A stretch of 64,000 nt of DNA from Ryuthela nishihirai (Eukaryota > Arthropoda > Arachnida > Araneae > Heptathelidae), in assembly GCA_038380435.1 (NCBI GenBank), contig JAWZYU010000013.1:10181901-10245900 (forward strand), written 5' to 3'. How positions within the stretch are numbered: position 1 is the first letter of the stretch; each line of letters opens with the position of its first letter. Of this stretch, positions 33,716 through 44,786 are shown one piece after another. A program made the position numbers and the translations under genes. The notes beneath the pieces are model-generated. The model was given only the letters and a program-made list of their open reading frames with translations, made no database searches and had not been told where the DNA came from.

Positions 33716-33850
33716 ACGGACTGTTTAAAAAACATGTGATGGATCAGTTGAAAGCTGATAAGAATCTTTGACTTGATAGCCTCGAATAGAAAGTAGAGAA
33801 ATCTGCTCGAGAACCCAACAACAAAGTTGTATCAGAGACTAAATATTGTG

Positions 33851-34264
33851 GTGGGGGGGAAGCAGAATGGTGTTAAGAAATTTGGGGCAAAAGTGGTAAG
33901 GTTTTTTTTGCTTTGTTTTTTTCAATTCACAATTCTTTATTTCCTTTGCATTTACAAATACAGAGTTGATCACAGCAAGCTCTGAGAGCTTGACTGTAGG
34001 AACAAACGCCACATTCTCCTTACAAATAGCACATAGAGGTAATAGAGAAAATAGAGTAACATTTAAAAGTAATGTTAATAAAATCTTGCGAAGCTTGGTG
34101 TAGCTTATCCGCAGGAAACCTTAAATATATTCAGTTACAAATAGCTGCTATGCATTTGTTACATATTGGCATTCACACAATCGAAGTCTTCATAGATATA
34201 TATATAAAGCTACAAACGTTAATGTTCATTTGGGGGGGGGGACAATTTTTTTCGTGAGAAATGT
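33851..34264. other. Unassigned AT-rich noncoding sequence
   Basis: Nothing recognised. Confidence 0.5.
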
Positions 34265-34272
34265 ATATTACT
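34265..34272. repeat. hAT target-site duplication, left copy
   Basis: ATATTACT immediately before the CAGGGGCGACT terminus; its identical partner is at 35716-35723. Confidence 0.9.
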
Positions 34273-35715
34273 CAGGGGCGACTCGTCCATTAGCCCATTT
34301 GGGAAACTGCCCCACCAAAAATAATCACAATAAATAAAAAATGAATTTCAAATTTTTCAATCATTATTTGTCATATCTAAATCAACATCATATCATTTTT
34401 ACAATCGTTTTGTAATCATTATTTACGTGTTGGCTACTGATCTAAGGGACCTGGGTTCGAGCCCCATATTAGGCATGGATGTATGTGTCGTTTTTCTGCT
34501 GAGGTCCTGCCATCCTCTCAGATCTCCTACTGTGGCATATATACTGACAGGCTCCTGTCAGACCTCTGTGGCAAGCAGCTGCTTGAGGGGGTATTTTTTT
34601 TTACGTAGACAATCACAGCATTTACTTTGCGAATCAGAGAGACGTCGGCTGCTATCATATTATCAATACGAATTTTAACATTACGGCCGCGGCCCAGATT
34701 CTAAACATATCGCTTTCAACGATTGGACACGTGTTGAAATGCAATAATAATGAACTCTGTCAGGTGGGTCAACATTTTGTAACGGGTCGTGACACTTGAT
34801 TGGCCAACGAAAGCAAATCGGAGATTTGTTATTTAGCGAAAATCTTCATTTGACTGTGGCAGGTCTCAACAAGCCTAAACTTTCTCGGCCAAATGTGTTT
34901 GAACTGGGTTACGAACTTTTTACTTTGCCAAGGAAGGCTACTTATGTATGAATAATTTAAGAACAAAATTAGATATGAAAATATAAAATGTATTGAACAT
35001 AGGGTCTGAAAGAGAATGCTAATATTACATTTTAATCTAATTTCTCATCAATTATGCATAGCGGAGTTGGTCCAACTCACGATCAATAGTTTTTGATTTG
35101 TAACTTGAAGATTCCAGCCTCTGTCATTAGTTTTATTTTTCAATCATATTTTTTTACAATTCGTTTTTATTATCATATCACTTTTTTTACAATTCGTTAC
35201 AAAATAAATTAATATTGTAAATTAAATATGACCAAAATGAATAACTTTTCAATTGATAATTTACCACAAGTTATTCAGTTCAAAATAATAAATATAAATT
35301 TATAATTGGAACGGGGTCAAAAGAAAAGTAAACCTCTATATTAGAAATAATCTTCATAAATAGTTTTTTTAAAATACCACCTAAAGGGAGAGGAAACACG
35401 TGCTGTATAATTGTGCAGCCTTCTCTCCGTTCTGCATACTGTAATGATTACCTATAGAGTAGAGGGGGCAAAATACTGACTTTAAGTAGAAAGGAAAAGA
35501 ACACCTTTTCGAGTTTGTTTTATATGGGTTTTATTTTTCGAAAATTTCTGTTAAATAATGCGTTTTGAGAATAGCTGAAACAAACAAACAAACAAAAAGA
35601 TGCTATTCGATTAAATTCAATATCAGGCATCTCCCCATTTTTTTTCCTGCATCTGGGCGTTGCATGTAGTAGTCGAAGCGCCCCCACCAAAAATTGAAGT
35701 CACCAGTCTCCACTG
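34273..35715. mobile_element. Non-autonomous hAT-superfamily element (1,443 bp)
   Basis: The left terminus is CAGGGGCGACTCGTCCATTA and the right terminus reads inward as CAGTGGAGACTGGTGACTTC, so the two ends are imperfect inverted repeats starting with CAG. Perfect 8-bp target duplications (ATATTACT) flank them, the length produced by hAT transposases. The interior is AT-rich with no transposase frame, so the element depended on an enzyme supplied elsewhere. A SINE-2 at 34429-34599 was inserted later. Confidence 0.85.
34429..34599 (+). mobile_element. 5'-truncated SINE-2 inside the hAT element
   Basis: It starts at TGGCTACTGATCTAAGGGAC, keeps box B GGTTCGAGCCCC and runs to the GGGGGTATTTTTTT end. 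TTTACGT flanks both sides (34422-34428 and 34600-34606), a short target duplication. Confidence 0.85.
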
Positions 35716-35723
35716 ATATTACT
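35716..35723. repeat. hAT target-site duplication, right copy
   Basis: ATATTACT directly after the right terminus (...TCTCCACTG). Confidence 0.9.
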
Positions 35724-35926
35724 GCTTTAATGTTGGTCCTATAGCATGATGACCTGCAGTTACTTTGCTCGGATCTTTAGCAGCAGAAAGAGAGTAATCA
35801 CACATTTCTACACCTTTCAAACTTCGTTGCAGAAGTAGCTAAGGCTGTGTGAAGGCGCCAAACATATCACTTGCGGATACCATTTCGTCCACCCCTCATT
35901 TCGATGGGGAGAGAGTTTGATTCTCC

Positions 35927-36070
35927 GTGCAATCAAACACGTTCGGTATTAAACAGAAAGACGTCGTCGGCAGGAGGTGTCCTCGTTCGGAGCACACCTC
36001 GAAACACCTCCTTGACTGCAATCCTGCTATGAGGGATCTCATTAAAATAGTTCTTTTTATTAATGAAAAA
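35927..36070 (+). pseudogene. Possible LINE C-terminal fragment
   Basis: The reading RRCPRSEHTSKHLLDCNP, then MRDLI, resembles the Cys/His C-terminal end of several LINE polyproteins (C-x-x-C...EH-L-x-x-C). It is followed by an A-rich run at 36065-36076. It is short and isolated, so the call is tentative. Confidence 0.25.
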
Positions 36071-36084
36071 AAAAAAGAACGCAG

Positions 36085-37092
36085 GTGTGATGTCCCCTGT
36101 GTTCTGATCCTGCCCGACTGGGCCAGATGTAGTGACCGCTAGTTCGGATCCTGTCCGACTGGGCCAGATGTAGTGACCAGGGGGTTCGGATCCTGTCCGA
36201 CTGTGACAGATATCGTGACCTGTGGTTCCGATTGGGCCAGATGTGATGTCTCTTGGGTTCGGATCCTGTCAGACTGTGACAGGTGTGATGACCCAGTCCA
36301 CATAGGAGAGAGGGACAATGATGAAATTACTTAATTCACTTTGGTGAAATTACAGGTTCTCGGGTTTTTATGCCCGTGCCACTGTATCCCTCAACCTCGC
36401 TGCGTTGAATGAAGAATAACAATGGTCCATCAATTACTGCACGAGAGTTATATAGGGACGACACAATTTATTATTCACTCTGTATACAGCTACGTGCTGG
36501 AAATGAACTCCACTCCGTGGGCCTTTGCTGCTTCACACTGTGGTTCTTTCTGAATCCACAAAATTACTATCAAATTCACCGCTCAACTCCGTGAGCCTTT
36601 GCTACTGCAAATATTACTAAAATGAGGTGGAGAATTGCACACTCTTCAATTTCTCACTTTACAGATCTCCAAAACCCGGCGAAAGGATTTTCCTTTGCCT
36701 ACACTGTGGCTCCTCCTGAACCACAAGAATAAAAGACAAGATCCTCCAAGACTCTGGATTCCCTCTTGGAATCGCACCCTGACTTCAAGGGTTAATTTGA
36801 GAAAGACGGCGTCCTTTTGACGCGTGTCAACGCGACCTTGTTCGTTCGACAGCTAACGCACAGACTGATACTTCCAACTCCTTCCCCTAGCCTCGTCGCT
36901 GCACTAGCGCCCCTAGGCTAGTCACATACGGCACAAACCTGGCATTGATTCTTTCCACAAGCAGCAAGCTTCAGTTCTGGGAGTCATCCCAGAACAAACA
37001 TTTCAAAGAACACATAAAAATATATACAACAATATAATACAACAAAAACATACAATAAATAAATAAATATAAAATTCGAAGGATATGACAGC
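36085..37092. repeat. Repeat R, intact copy (empty Polinton site)
   Basis: This unclassified ~1-kb interspersed repeat also occurs, split, at 43620-44274 and 60485-60710. It starts with about five degenerate ~45-bp units built on GTTCGGATCCTGTCCGACTG and GGCCAGATGTAGTGACC (36085-36290). It continues with ACAGGTTCTCGGGTTTTTAT, CTGCACTAGCGCCCCTAGGC and a simple-sequence AT-rich end (CATAAAAATATATACAACAA). It has no transposase or RT frame. CTAGCC at 36887-36892 is the exact position where the other copy is interrupted by the Polinton. Confidence 0.8.
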
Positions 37093-38540
37093 AGGGTTCT
37101 CTCTTTCGAAACCGCGATAATTTGGCTGCTGACGTCGAATGTGCTGATTGAAAACTTCTTCCATCCACAAATTGGGGCCGAGCAACAATGTGGCAACTTT
37201 CACGGCATTGTCATCATGCAACCCCCGAAGAGATTTCTGATGAGAAATCTTCTCTCTTTGTATCCACGGAGTCTTCATGTAACCATGGAAAGCAAACAAA
37301 ACGAAATTCTCTACCTTTGGAGTTGACGCATTAGCCAATGGCAGCGCTACTCTTTCGTAAATACCTGGCGAAAGAGAAACGGAAACGATATCTATATACG
37401 ACAAATATTTCCGCGAAATACAAACTTTTCAACATCCTTTCATTTAACATTTCTGAACCTCAGAGAGAGAGAGAGCTCTTGTCTTTGCATTGTTTCGCAC
37501 TGCCACCTCCAACCGCATAAGATAAGAGAGGGAGTGATCCCCCCCCCCCCCACCTCCTCTTCAGCTTCTCGAATCGACGTCCTCTTCCGAAGTTGATGCA
37601 CCCGGAGGCGGTTTCCGTCATCAGGTTGAAGGACGTCGCCGAACCCGTCTCTGTTTCGTGCAACGAGCGCTCGGGCCTCTGCCTAATTAAAATAATTGCC
37701 ATGCTAATGAGAGCCTTTGTGATCTTGGGCAGCCAACTTGCGAGTGCGTGCGGCTCGCAGCATCGGTTCTTCGTCTTCTCCCATCGCTCGCTCTTGTTGT
37801 GAAAGGCTGCAAGTGGTTTCTATGGCAACTCAAATCACGCAAGTTAAGCCCGGACTTGTGTGTGTGATTCGATTGTCACTTTCTCTCGAACATAGATTCT
37901 CGCGATGGATACTGTCTTGACTGCTGCCCCCTTCCTCTTTCTCCCCCCTTCTCAGTCGGATGCACTCTCACACTCTTCATCATCTGGAAAACAGAAATGA
38001 GAGCTAATTCATCAGCGCATTTGAGGTGAATGACCGTAACAACAAAAGTAACAAAGTTGGCAAAGAAACCTTCTGCTTCCTCAGTGAGACAGGGTCTCAA
38101 CAACACGGCACAGCCACCATACTGCCGGTATCGTACCGAGATGACTTCGGCTTCGAGTCGCAATTGCTTTCAGAGCTGAGGTATCACTTGCACTTTGCCC
38201 TCGTTGACCCGGTCGAAAAGTCTCGAAAGTTTGCAGACTCCATCGTTTGTCGGATACAGCGTTGAATTGTGGATCCGTTAGCACGAGAGGTACGATCTCT
38301 AACCTTAAAAAATAAATTTCAGTATTCGCATCTTCCCCCTCCCCCCCCCCCCAAAAAAAACAGCTATTTACATATGTGTGCCTTTAGTAGTGTCATGCAG
38401 AATCAAGTGCCAGTTGAGTCCCTCTCCTCCCAACAAGGAACTGCCACTTATATATAATGCTTCAGTTTCAGAGCTGCCGTCGGCTGAAAGTGTCATGTTG
38501 GATTATTCAGATTTCATCCTAATCCAACCGACGAAGATGT
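37093..38540. other. Unassigned sequence with a CG-rich middle part
   Basis: The 37,550-37,900 part is richer in CG than its surroundings, but no motif, promoter box or splice site could be fixed. C tracts lie at about 37,538 and 38,340. Frames at 37003-37404 and 37876-38163 show no domain; the first overlaps the end of repeat R. Confidence 0.4.
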
Positions 38541-38850
38541 TTGCACATTGCCATGCGAGGATCGGGTCAGGAATCTACAGTTCCCAGTTTCGATTTCCAC
38601 CTGTGCCAACGTTTATCTCCGCTAAACCCGAACCCTGCCCTCAGTCAGAAAGGATACACCGATCCGATCGGAAAGGCTGCCGTCCATCTGATAGAGCGTT
38701 CATCCGTTTCCCATCTACAGGCAGAGCTACATAGTAAAGGACACACTGCATAGCAATGACTGGAGGAGGCATCTACAGCTGCCTAGTGGTTCCTTTCCCT
38801 CAACCTTCGCAGAGCCTTTGGGGCCCTTATGACCTAGTAAACAACCCAAC
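38541..38850 (+). mobile_element. SINE-1 copy, diverged
   Basis: GAATCTACAGTTCCCAG, GTTTATCTCCGCTAAACCC, AGGATACACCGAT and CTTCGCAGAGCCTTTGGGGC keep SINE-1 order. The head is replaced and several indels are present. Confidence 0.7.
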
Positions 38851-38866
38851 AACATCCTTATACTTG

Positions 38867-39477
38867 AAATAATTAGCTGAAAAAATTTGGCTTTGTCGTA
38901 AGTGGGATTCGAACCCAAGTCTCTCAGAAGCATGCCATTTGTCATAACCGTTGGAAAATCAGAAAATTAACCGTTTTCTTCAGCAATGTAACATACATAA
39001 GCATTCTTGCATTCTTTGTTGATTTGCCACTGGCGCCATCTATGTCGAGAATCACGCAACTAAGCTGTCTCAAGCAATCGAAGTGAATATTTGTCACTCA
39101 TGCTCACGGGCGATATATGTATAAATCTTACTCAGGGCAAAACCAAATTTGTTTCAGCTAATTATTGCAAGTGTTTCTTGTCTATAGGACATTTTCCTGT
39201 GCACTTTATTACTGAATTTTTTATATATTGCTTGTGAGCGTGAGTGACAAATATTACTTCGATCACGTGAGGCAGCTTGGTTGCGCGATTCTCAACATAG
39301 ATGGCGCCAGTGGCAAATCAACAAAACACGCAAGAAGGTTTATATGTCACATTGCTGAAGAAAACGGTTAATTTTCTGATGTTCTATCGGTTATAACAAA
39401 TGACATGCTTATGGGAGATTTGGGTTCGAATCCCACTCACGAATCCTCACTCAATTTTTTCAGCTAATTATTTCGTG
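38867..39477. repeat. SINE-3 pair in fold-back arrangement
   Basis: Arms at about 38867-39128 and 39214-39477 are inverted copies. Each contains AATTAGCTGA, a tRNA box B (GATTCGAACCC on the left, GGTTCGAATCCC on the right), AAAACGGTTAATTTTCTGAT and TGGCGCCATCTATGT. The spacer holds TCCTATAGACAAGAAACACT on the minus strand, which is also part of the SINE-3 family (see 33.6 kb). The arms differ by many substitutions and small indels, so this is an old head-to-head arrangement. Confidence 0.8.
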
Positions 39478-39540
39478 TTTCTTGTGATACTTTATTAGTG
39501 AAACATCCTTATATTTACAAGAAATTAATAAAATTAATAT

Positions 39541-39948
39541 TTAGATTTAAAGATTGGGTTGTTTTACCTCTGAGCGGCACTTTTTTGCACCCCATGGGCT
39601 AAATGGCCAGGTCACATGGACCCCGAAGGCTCAGAGAAGGTTGGGGGAGGGGATCCACTGGAACAGCTGTTGGGAGACAGATGGTAGCCTCCCGTCAAGG
39701 CCATCCAGCGTGTTCTTTAACGTGCACAGGGTATGGCTCTCCCGCACACGGGGCCACGGCTTAACGTCCCATCCGACGGACGGCGGCCTTTCCAAACCCA
39801 TCGGTGTCCCCTACTGACCGTGGGCAGGGCGGGGAATTTTGCGGAGATAAATCTCAACGCTGACCCAGTTGGGACTCGAACTGGGAACTACAGATTACGA
39901 GCCTGGCGCGCTACCGACTGAGCCACACCCGCCCCACTTAGATTTAAA
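39541..39948 (-). mobile_element. SINE-1 copy with target duplication
   Basis: Full-length minus-strand copy, one of the best preserved. The tail GGGTTGTTTTACCTCTGAGC is at about 39556 and the head GACTGAGCCACACCCGCCCC ends at about 39936. TTAGATTTAAA flanks it on both sides (39541-39551 and 39938-39948), showing retroposition. Box B is altered by loss of one base. Confidence 0.9.
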
Positions 39949-40616
39949 ATGAAACAAATTTAAGTGATGGTGTTAGTATTATAATCACTAGATATAATTT
40001 GATATCTTCTGACTTCCAACTCAGTTTTAATCCTCTGACGACAGTTGAGGAGTCAACTCGTCATTCGGCAATAAGAAAATCGTCGTCATAAAACAATGGA
40101 CTGCTGCACAAGAAAAAGGAAATTTCAGCCATTTCTCTCTCGTCGTCAAAGAGTTAAATAGCAAAAGGTGCATCCTTTAATTAGCACTTAAAATCTACGT
40201 ATGATGCAATTCACTCTCGGATTTAATTTAAGCAGAATTTAAACCTTGTACATATTAGCATGGATAAAAGGTAGAAAACTTCTTTGTGGGAGGAAAGAGT
40301 TAACATGCAGAGCATGTGCTTTCTAACCCGAGGGCACAAAGATAGGAATGGGTAATAATTAAAAGAAGTTCTTGGTGGTTAAAAGCCACTGATCTAGAGA
40401 ATTGAAAGTATTGAAGTCTAATATTTAATATTGTTGACCAATACAAAACTAAATTAGATCAATGAATTATAAAGGTAAAAAAATAGAGAATGTCAGTTTT
40501 TTTATAACTGATTTAAAGGAATTTTTTTAAAATCAAATAAGTGGGAGATAGATTATAAGGTTACATCTAAATCTAAAAATCTTCAGAAAAAGTAGGTTAT
40601 TGGAGCTTTTATAAAT
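39949..40616. other. Unassigned AT-rich noncoding sequence
   Basis: Nothing recognised. Confidence 0.5.
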
Positions 40617-40775
40617 AAAAAAATAATAATAAATACCCCCTCAAGCAGCTGCTTGCCACAGAGGTCTGACAGGAGCCTGTCAGTTTATATGCCACAGCTG
40701 AGAGTATGGCAGGACCTCAGCAGAAAACAACACGAATATCCAAGCGCGCTAACCACTCGGCCATCGGACCGGCAG
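40617..40775 (-). mobile_element. SINE-2 copy, internally deleted
   Basis: AAATACCCCCTCAAGCAGCT, TCTGACAGGAGCCTGTCAG, GGCAGGACCTCAGCAGAAAA and then directly CCAAGCGCGCTAACCACTCG. The box B region between body and box A is missing. Confidence 0.8.
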
Positions 40776-40844
40776 GAGCTTTTATACGGCAGCTTTAATA
40801 ATCAAACTGATGTCTTAATTGGAACATGGATAAAAGAGGATGGG

Positions 40845-41360
40845 AGATGTCTAAGCGGCACTTTTCGCAAAGTTTTCCAAGGGCGCAGAGAAATTTGGGG
40901 GGGGGGGAGACCCACTGGACAACTGCTAGAAGACAGATGGATTGGGTTGTTTTACCTCTGAGCGGCACTTTTTTTGCACACCATGGACTAAATGGCCAGG
41001 TCACACGGACCCCGAAGGCTCAGAGAAGGTTGGGGGAGGGGACCCACTGGAACAGCTGTTGGGAGACAGATGGTAGCCTCCCGTCAAGGCCAACCAGCGT
41101 GTTCTTTAACGTGCACAGGGTATGGCTCTCCCGCACACGGGGCCACGGCTTAACGTCCCATCCGACGGATGGCGGCCTTTCCAAGCCCATCGGTGGCCCC
41201 TATTGACCGTGGGCAGGGCGGGGAATTTTGCGGAGATAAATCTTAACGCTGACTCAGCTGGGACTCGAACCTGGGAACTACAGATTACGAGCCTGGCGCG
41301 CTACCGACTGAGCCACCCCCGCCCCTAGAAGACAGATGGAAGACTCCCGTCAAGGACTTC
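40845..41360 (-). mobile_element. Older SINE-1 copy split by a younger one
   Basis: Left part 40845-40941 (GTCTAAGCGGCACTTTTCGC, GGGGGGGAGACCCACTGGAC) and right part 41325-41360 (GGAAGACTCCCGTCAAGGAC) are one SINE-1 on the minus strand, truncated at its 5' end. The younger SINE-1 sits between them. Confidence 0.85.
40942..41324 (-). mobile_element. Young SINE-1 nested in SINE-1, 16-bp target duplication
   Basis: A full-length copy from TTGGGTTGTTTTACCTCTGA to ACTGAGCCACCCCCGCCCC, with box A and box B (GGGACTCGAACCTGG) intact. CTAGAAGACAGATGGA occurs at both edges (40926-40941 and 41325-41340), the hallmark of LINE-driven retroposition. Its near identity to the copies at 27.7 and 39.6 kb suggests recent activity. 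Confidence 0.92.
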
Positions 41361-43619
41361 AAACCTAAATGGAAAAATACATAATGCTTTTGTCAAGATG
41401 CTAAACTCTAAAGGGAGATTCATTAATGGGAGGATAAAATTTCTTAAAATGAAATCAAAAGGTGAAAAGTTCTTATTAACATCAAATATTAAACGCTGAT
41501 CAAAAGGTAGAAGTAATACCGAAAAATAAATGAAACATTTTGATTTTTTTTTTCGTAATTAGAAGCTAAATTGGAAATTTCAATTGTGAACGACCTTGAA
41601 ATTATCGGTGGCTATCGCAAAGGCTTATCGGACATTCATGGAGCCTCAAAAGTAGATTTTTTCCAACATTGCATTTAGTAAAATATTTCAAAATCAGTAT
41701 ACGCTACTACTACTACTATGTACACATCCAGTGTTTTCAATTGCGTTAATGAACAATAAAGAACTGATATTTATTTTGGCTTGTAATTCACTTTTTTTTC
41801 TTCAGTATATAAAAGTTCACTGTTTGATTAAGGTATCTGAAGAGGCCAAGCGCAAAGGTTCGGGACTATATAACTCAAATGGAATATTTTATTTATGCAT
41901 TTCTTTAATTTTGTAAAATCCCCTCACCCTCCAACCCATTTCGAGCAGTTGTGATCCTCTCAAACCTTCGGCACCTGAGTGAGGCCTTCAGCTGCTTTCA
42001 TCTGTCCACTAGCCAGTCGGCGCTATTTCCAGTCTATGCCGTAACTCATCTCTGGTGTGCACCATGAATCGATGACCTTCGATTATCCTACGGTTGTTGG
42101 CTCTCAAAATCCATGGTCTTAAAGGTCCATTCAGATTCAAGATTTTGATGCTAAAAAGAGCTTTCGCTATTGTCAAAATTCTTAACTTTTCCTTAATAAC
42201 TGTTTTTGACACTCTGAAGAAAGAAAGAGAAATTTCCCCCACCATTCCGACCGAGATGAGATGAGCGGAATGAATCCTGTAATTAAGGGCGGAGGAAGAG
42301 ATAATAACAGCAAGCACCTAACCAAGTTTTTTCTCCTTGTACGCGGCATAAGCTCTGCGTCTGAATCGGTCAGCCCCATTTGCCCTTTCGGGATGCGTCG
42401 ATGAAGGCTATCGCAGAAGGACGACGAGGCAAGCACGAGCTCACATGAAGCGAGAGAGGGGCAATAGTTCCGCTGATGAGTCTCGCTGTCTTCAGCAGCA
42501 TTACGGAGACCTCCGATTCGGTAGGGGAAAAAAACCATCGCTGCTACGCTTCCCATTTCTTCTCTTCTGTTGGGAGGAAATTTCTATTAAACCTCTGTTT
42601 TCTGCGGATGGGGATTGTTTTGCTTCTGACTCTGGGGAGGGGGAGCCTATTACCGTGGAGGTGGAGGCGGAGGCCACATGGGGATGACGCCCTCGGTAAT
42701 TGCCGCAACTAACGGCGAAAACGTGGCAACAAGAAGGTGGCAGTTGGAGCGGTGGTAATAGGATTTTCTGGGTGGCAACCCATCGCTTACGGAACGGACG
42801 CAACGCAAGAAAATATAACGAGCCAATGATACATATATTCATCTATTCTCATAAAGCCTCCTAGCTGTTAGATGTCGCTTTCGAACGATATGAAGTTGTT
42901 TCAATCACTGTTGTCTTCGCAATAAATTGTTTCTGCCATTCGAAAAAAATATAATAAATAAATGATTGAAAAATAAAAAGAAAAGTCTCAAATTTGATTT
43001 AGTCTCTTATTTTACATAGCAAAATTTCTTTTTTTAACCTGGATCTTCAACTCATTAAAGTGATTACGTGTACCACCATGCAATTGAGTATTTTACATCT
43101 TGTATTAAAAAACGAAAAATGTTTCTTTTACCTTTATACGTTTGTTTTCGATATCTTGATGCGTTTGTTATCTCTTCATGTTATCTTTTTTTAATACTAA
43201 TGATAATTTCAAGCATCATTAATTCAAAGGCAAAGGACAATAAATTTTAACTAAGATTATTAGAAAATAAATATGGTCGATTTAAATGCAAGAAATGGAA
43301 GGCATTTAAATGTAAGAAATGGAAGGCATTTAAGTGTAAGAAATGGAAGGTACATGATTTTAAATGCAAATTGGGAAATATTTATCGATATAGAAATGGT
43401 TGGAAACTTTTTAAATAGAAACAGGAAAACTAAGTCATTAAATATATTATTTGATAACATTTTGTTACTGTTGGCTGAAATTACAAAATATATAGATATC
43501 CTGTTATTAAGTGAAATATAGATTAACCAAAATGAAATAAATAGATATGTGTTGAAAGATTCTAATATTTTTTATGAATGTCGAGAGTGTAATAGATATG
43601 TTGATGTTACGGCATTGTG
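41361..43619. other. Unassigned noncoding sequence
   Basis: No gene recognised. Three 24-bp repeats (GTAAGAAATGGAAGGCATTT type) lie at about 43286-43352. The stretch 42180-42840 is less AT-rich, with open frames on both strands but no domain. Confidence 0.5.
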
Positions 43620-44274
43620 ATGACCCAATGAGAAAGGGCTCTGTCGGACTATGACAGAGGTGTTGACCTGGGTTCGGATCCCGTCCGACTGGGCCAGATG
43701 TGATGTCCTCCCTTCTCAGATCTACGGAGACTGAGCCAAACGTCGTGGCCGCCGGAGGACAATGCGATTGTTGCTTAATACTAATTACCTCACCCTCACT
43801 TGGAATGTGAAATCACAGGTTCTCGGGTTTTTAAGCCCGTGCCACTGTATGCCTCGACTTGACTGTGTTGAATGAAGAATAGGAACTGTCCATCAATTAA
43901 CTACACGAGAGTAGACAGGGACGACACACTTTTATTCACAATATATACAGCTACGTGCTGGGGATGAGCTCCACTCCGTGGGCCTTTGCTGCTGCAAATA
44001 TTAATAATCAGGTGGAGAATTGCACACTCTACAAGTTCTCACTTTACAAACTTCAAACTCGGCGAAAGGATAACCAACCTTTGCCTACACTGTGGTTCCT
44101 CTGAATCCCCAAAATAAAAAGACAGATACTCCAAGAATCTCGATTCCCTCTTGGAATCACACCCTCACTTCAAGGGTTACTTTGAGAAAGGCGGCGTCCC
44201 TTTGATGCGTGTCCAAGTGAGCTCTTCGCTTGACAGCTACGCACAGACCAATGTTTCAAATCTACCGCCTAGCC
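43620..44274. repeat. Repeat R, second copy, left part
   Basis: It matches the R copy at 36.1-36.9 kb in order: GGGTTCGGATCCCGTCCGAC, ACAGGTTCTCGGGTTTTTAA, ATACAGCTACGTGCTGGGGA and TTCCCTCTTGGAATCACACC. It stops at CTAGCC (44269-44274), the left target duplication of the Polinton, and continues at 60485. Confidence 0.85.
44269..44274. repeat. Polinton 6-bp target duplication, left
   Basis: CTAGCC directly before the AGTAGTATCATC terminus. The partner is at 60485-60490 and the single empty copy is at 36887-36892 in the intact R repeat. Confidence 0.95.
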
Positions 44275-44667
44275 AGTAGTATCATCACATTCCACGGATC
44301 CCGCACTAGTGCTTCCCCCTATGACGTCACCGGCCATGCCCCCTATGACGCCACCGTCCACGCCCACTTCCGCCCCCTCCCCCTATGACGTAATCATTAC
44401 ATAATGATTACGTAACCGCCCACGCCCCCTTATTAATAATCCCCCTCCTCAGTGGCGCCATCTGTTGACAGTGAGAAGTACTATTTTCCCCAAAAAAACC
44501 CTATTTTTATTCTAATTCTTTGATTTCCCTCTTTATAAAAAATTCCTCCCCCCCTTATGAAAAAACCCCTGGCGCCATCTGGTGCCTGTGAGGAACACTA
44601 ATTCCCAAAAAGCCTCTATTTTTATTCTAATTCTTCGATTTTTCTTTATTTTACCCTAATAGTTGAC
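44275..44667 (+). repeat. Polinton left terminal inverted repeat (~393 bp)
   Basis: It pairs with 60068-60484 in inverted orientation with scattered differences. It contains repeated CCCCTATGACGTCACC-type motifs (ATF/CREB-like TGACGTCA cores), a palindromic ACGTAATCATTACATAATGA segment, and a direct duplication about 117 bp apart beginning TGGCGCCATCTG (44453 and 44570). The replication origin and protein-priming site would be expected at the extreme end by family analogy. Confidence 0.92.
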
Positions 44668-44786
44668 AGGGACGACCGCAGAGTGTCGTGCAGGCTCTGA
44701 GACGTAAACGACAGAGACGTCTGTAGACCCTGCCAGTGTGAAGACGTCAAGTGTTTTCATCTCCAGATACTCGAACTAGTACAACT

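Larger units (their letters stand above)
31928..33850 (+). mobile_element. Old RTE-like LINE copy, shattered by SINEs
   Basis: Blocks of this stretch align in order and orientation with the minus-strand LINE at 60.9-64 kb. CCTGAAGTTCCTACCAGCAT (31930) equals the 5' part of that copy. 32870-33190 matches its endonuclease DNA, for example TTAATGAAAGGTTTCTTACA there and TCAATGAAAGATTTCTTATA here. 33200-33390 matches the end of the endonuclease, with NTEAL.V..IAKA readable. 33720-33850 matches the segment with GATCAGTT and GCTGATAAGAAT. SINE-2 and SINE-1 copies lie in the gap at 32.13-32.60 kb and a SINE-3 at 33.54-33.72 kb. Divergence from the 13- and 61-kb copies is large, so this insertion is much older. 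No intact frame remains. Confidence 0.75.

Noticed and set aside
36085..37092. Repeat R as an LTR retrotransposon
   Set aside because: No paired LTRs, primer-binding site or gag/pol frame visible in the window; left unclassified.
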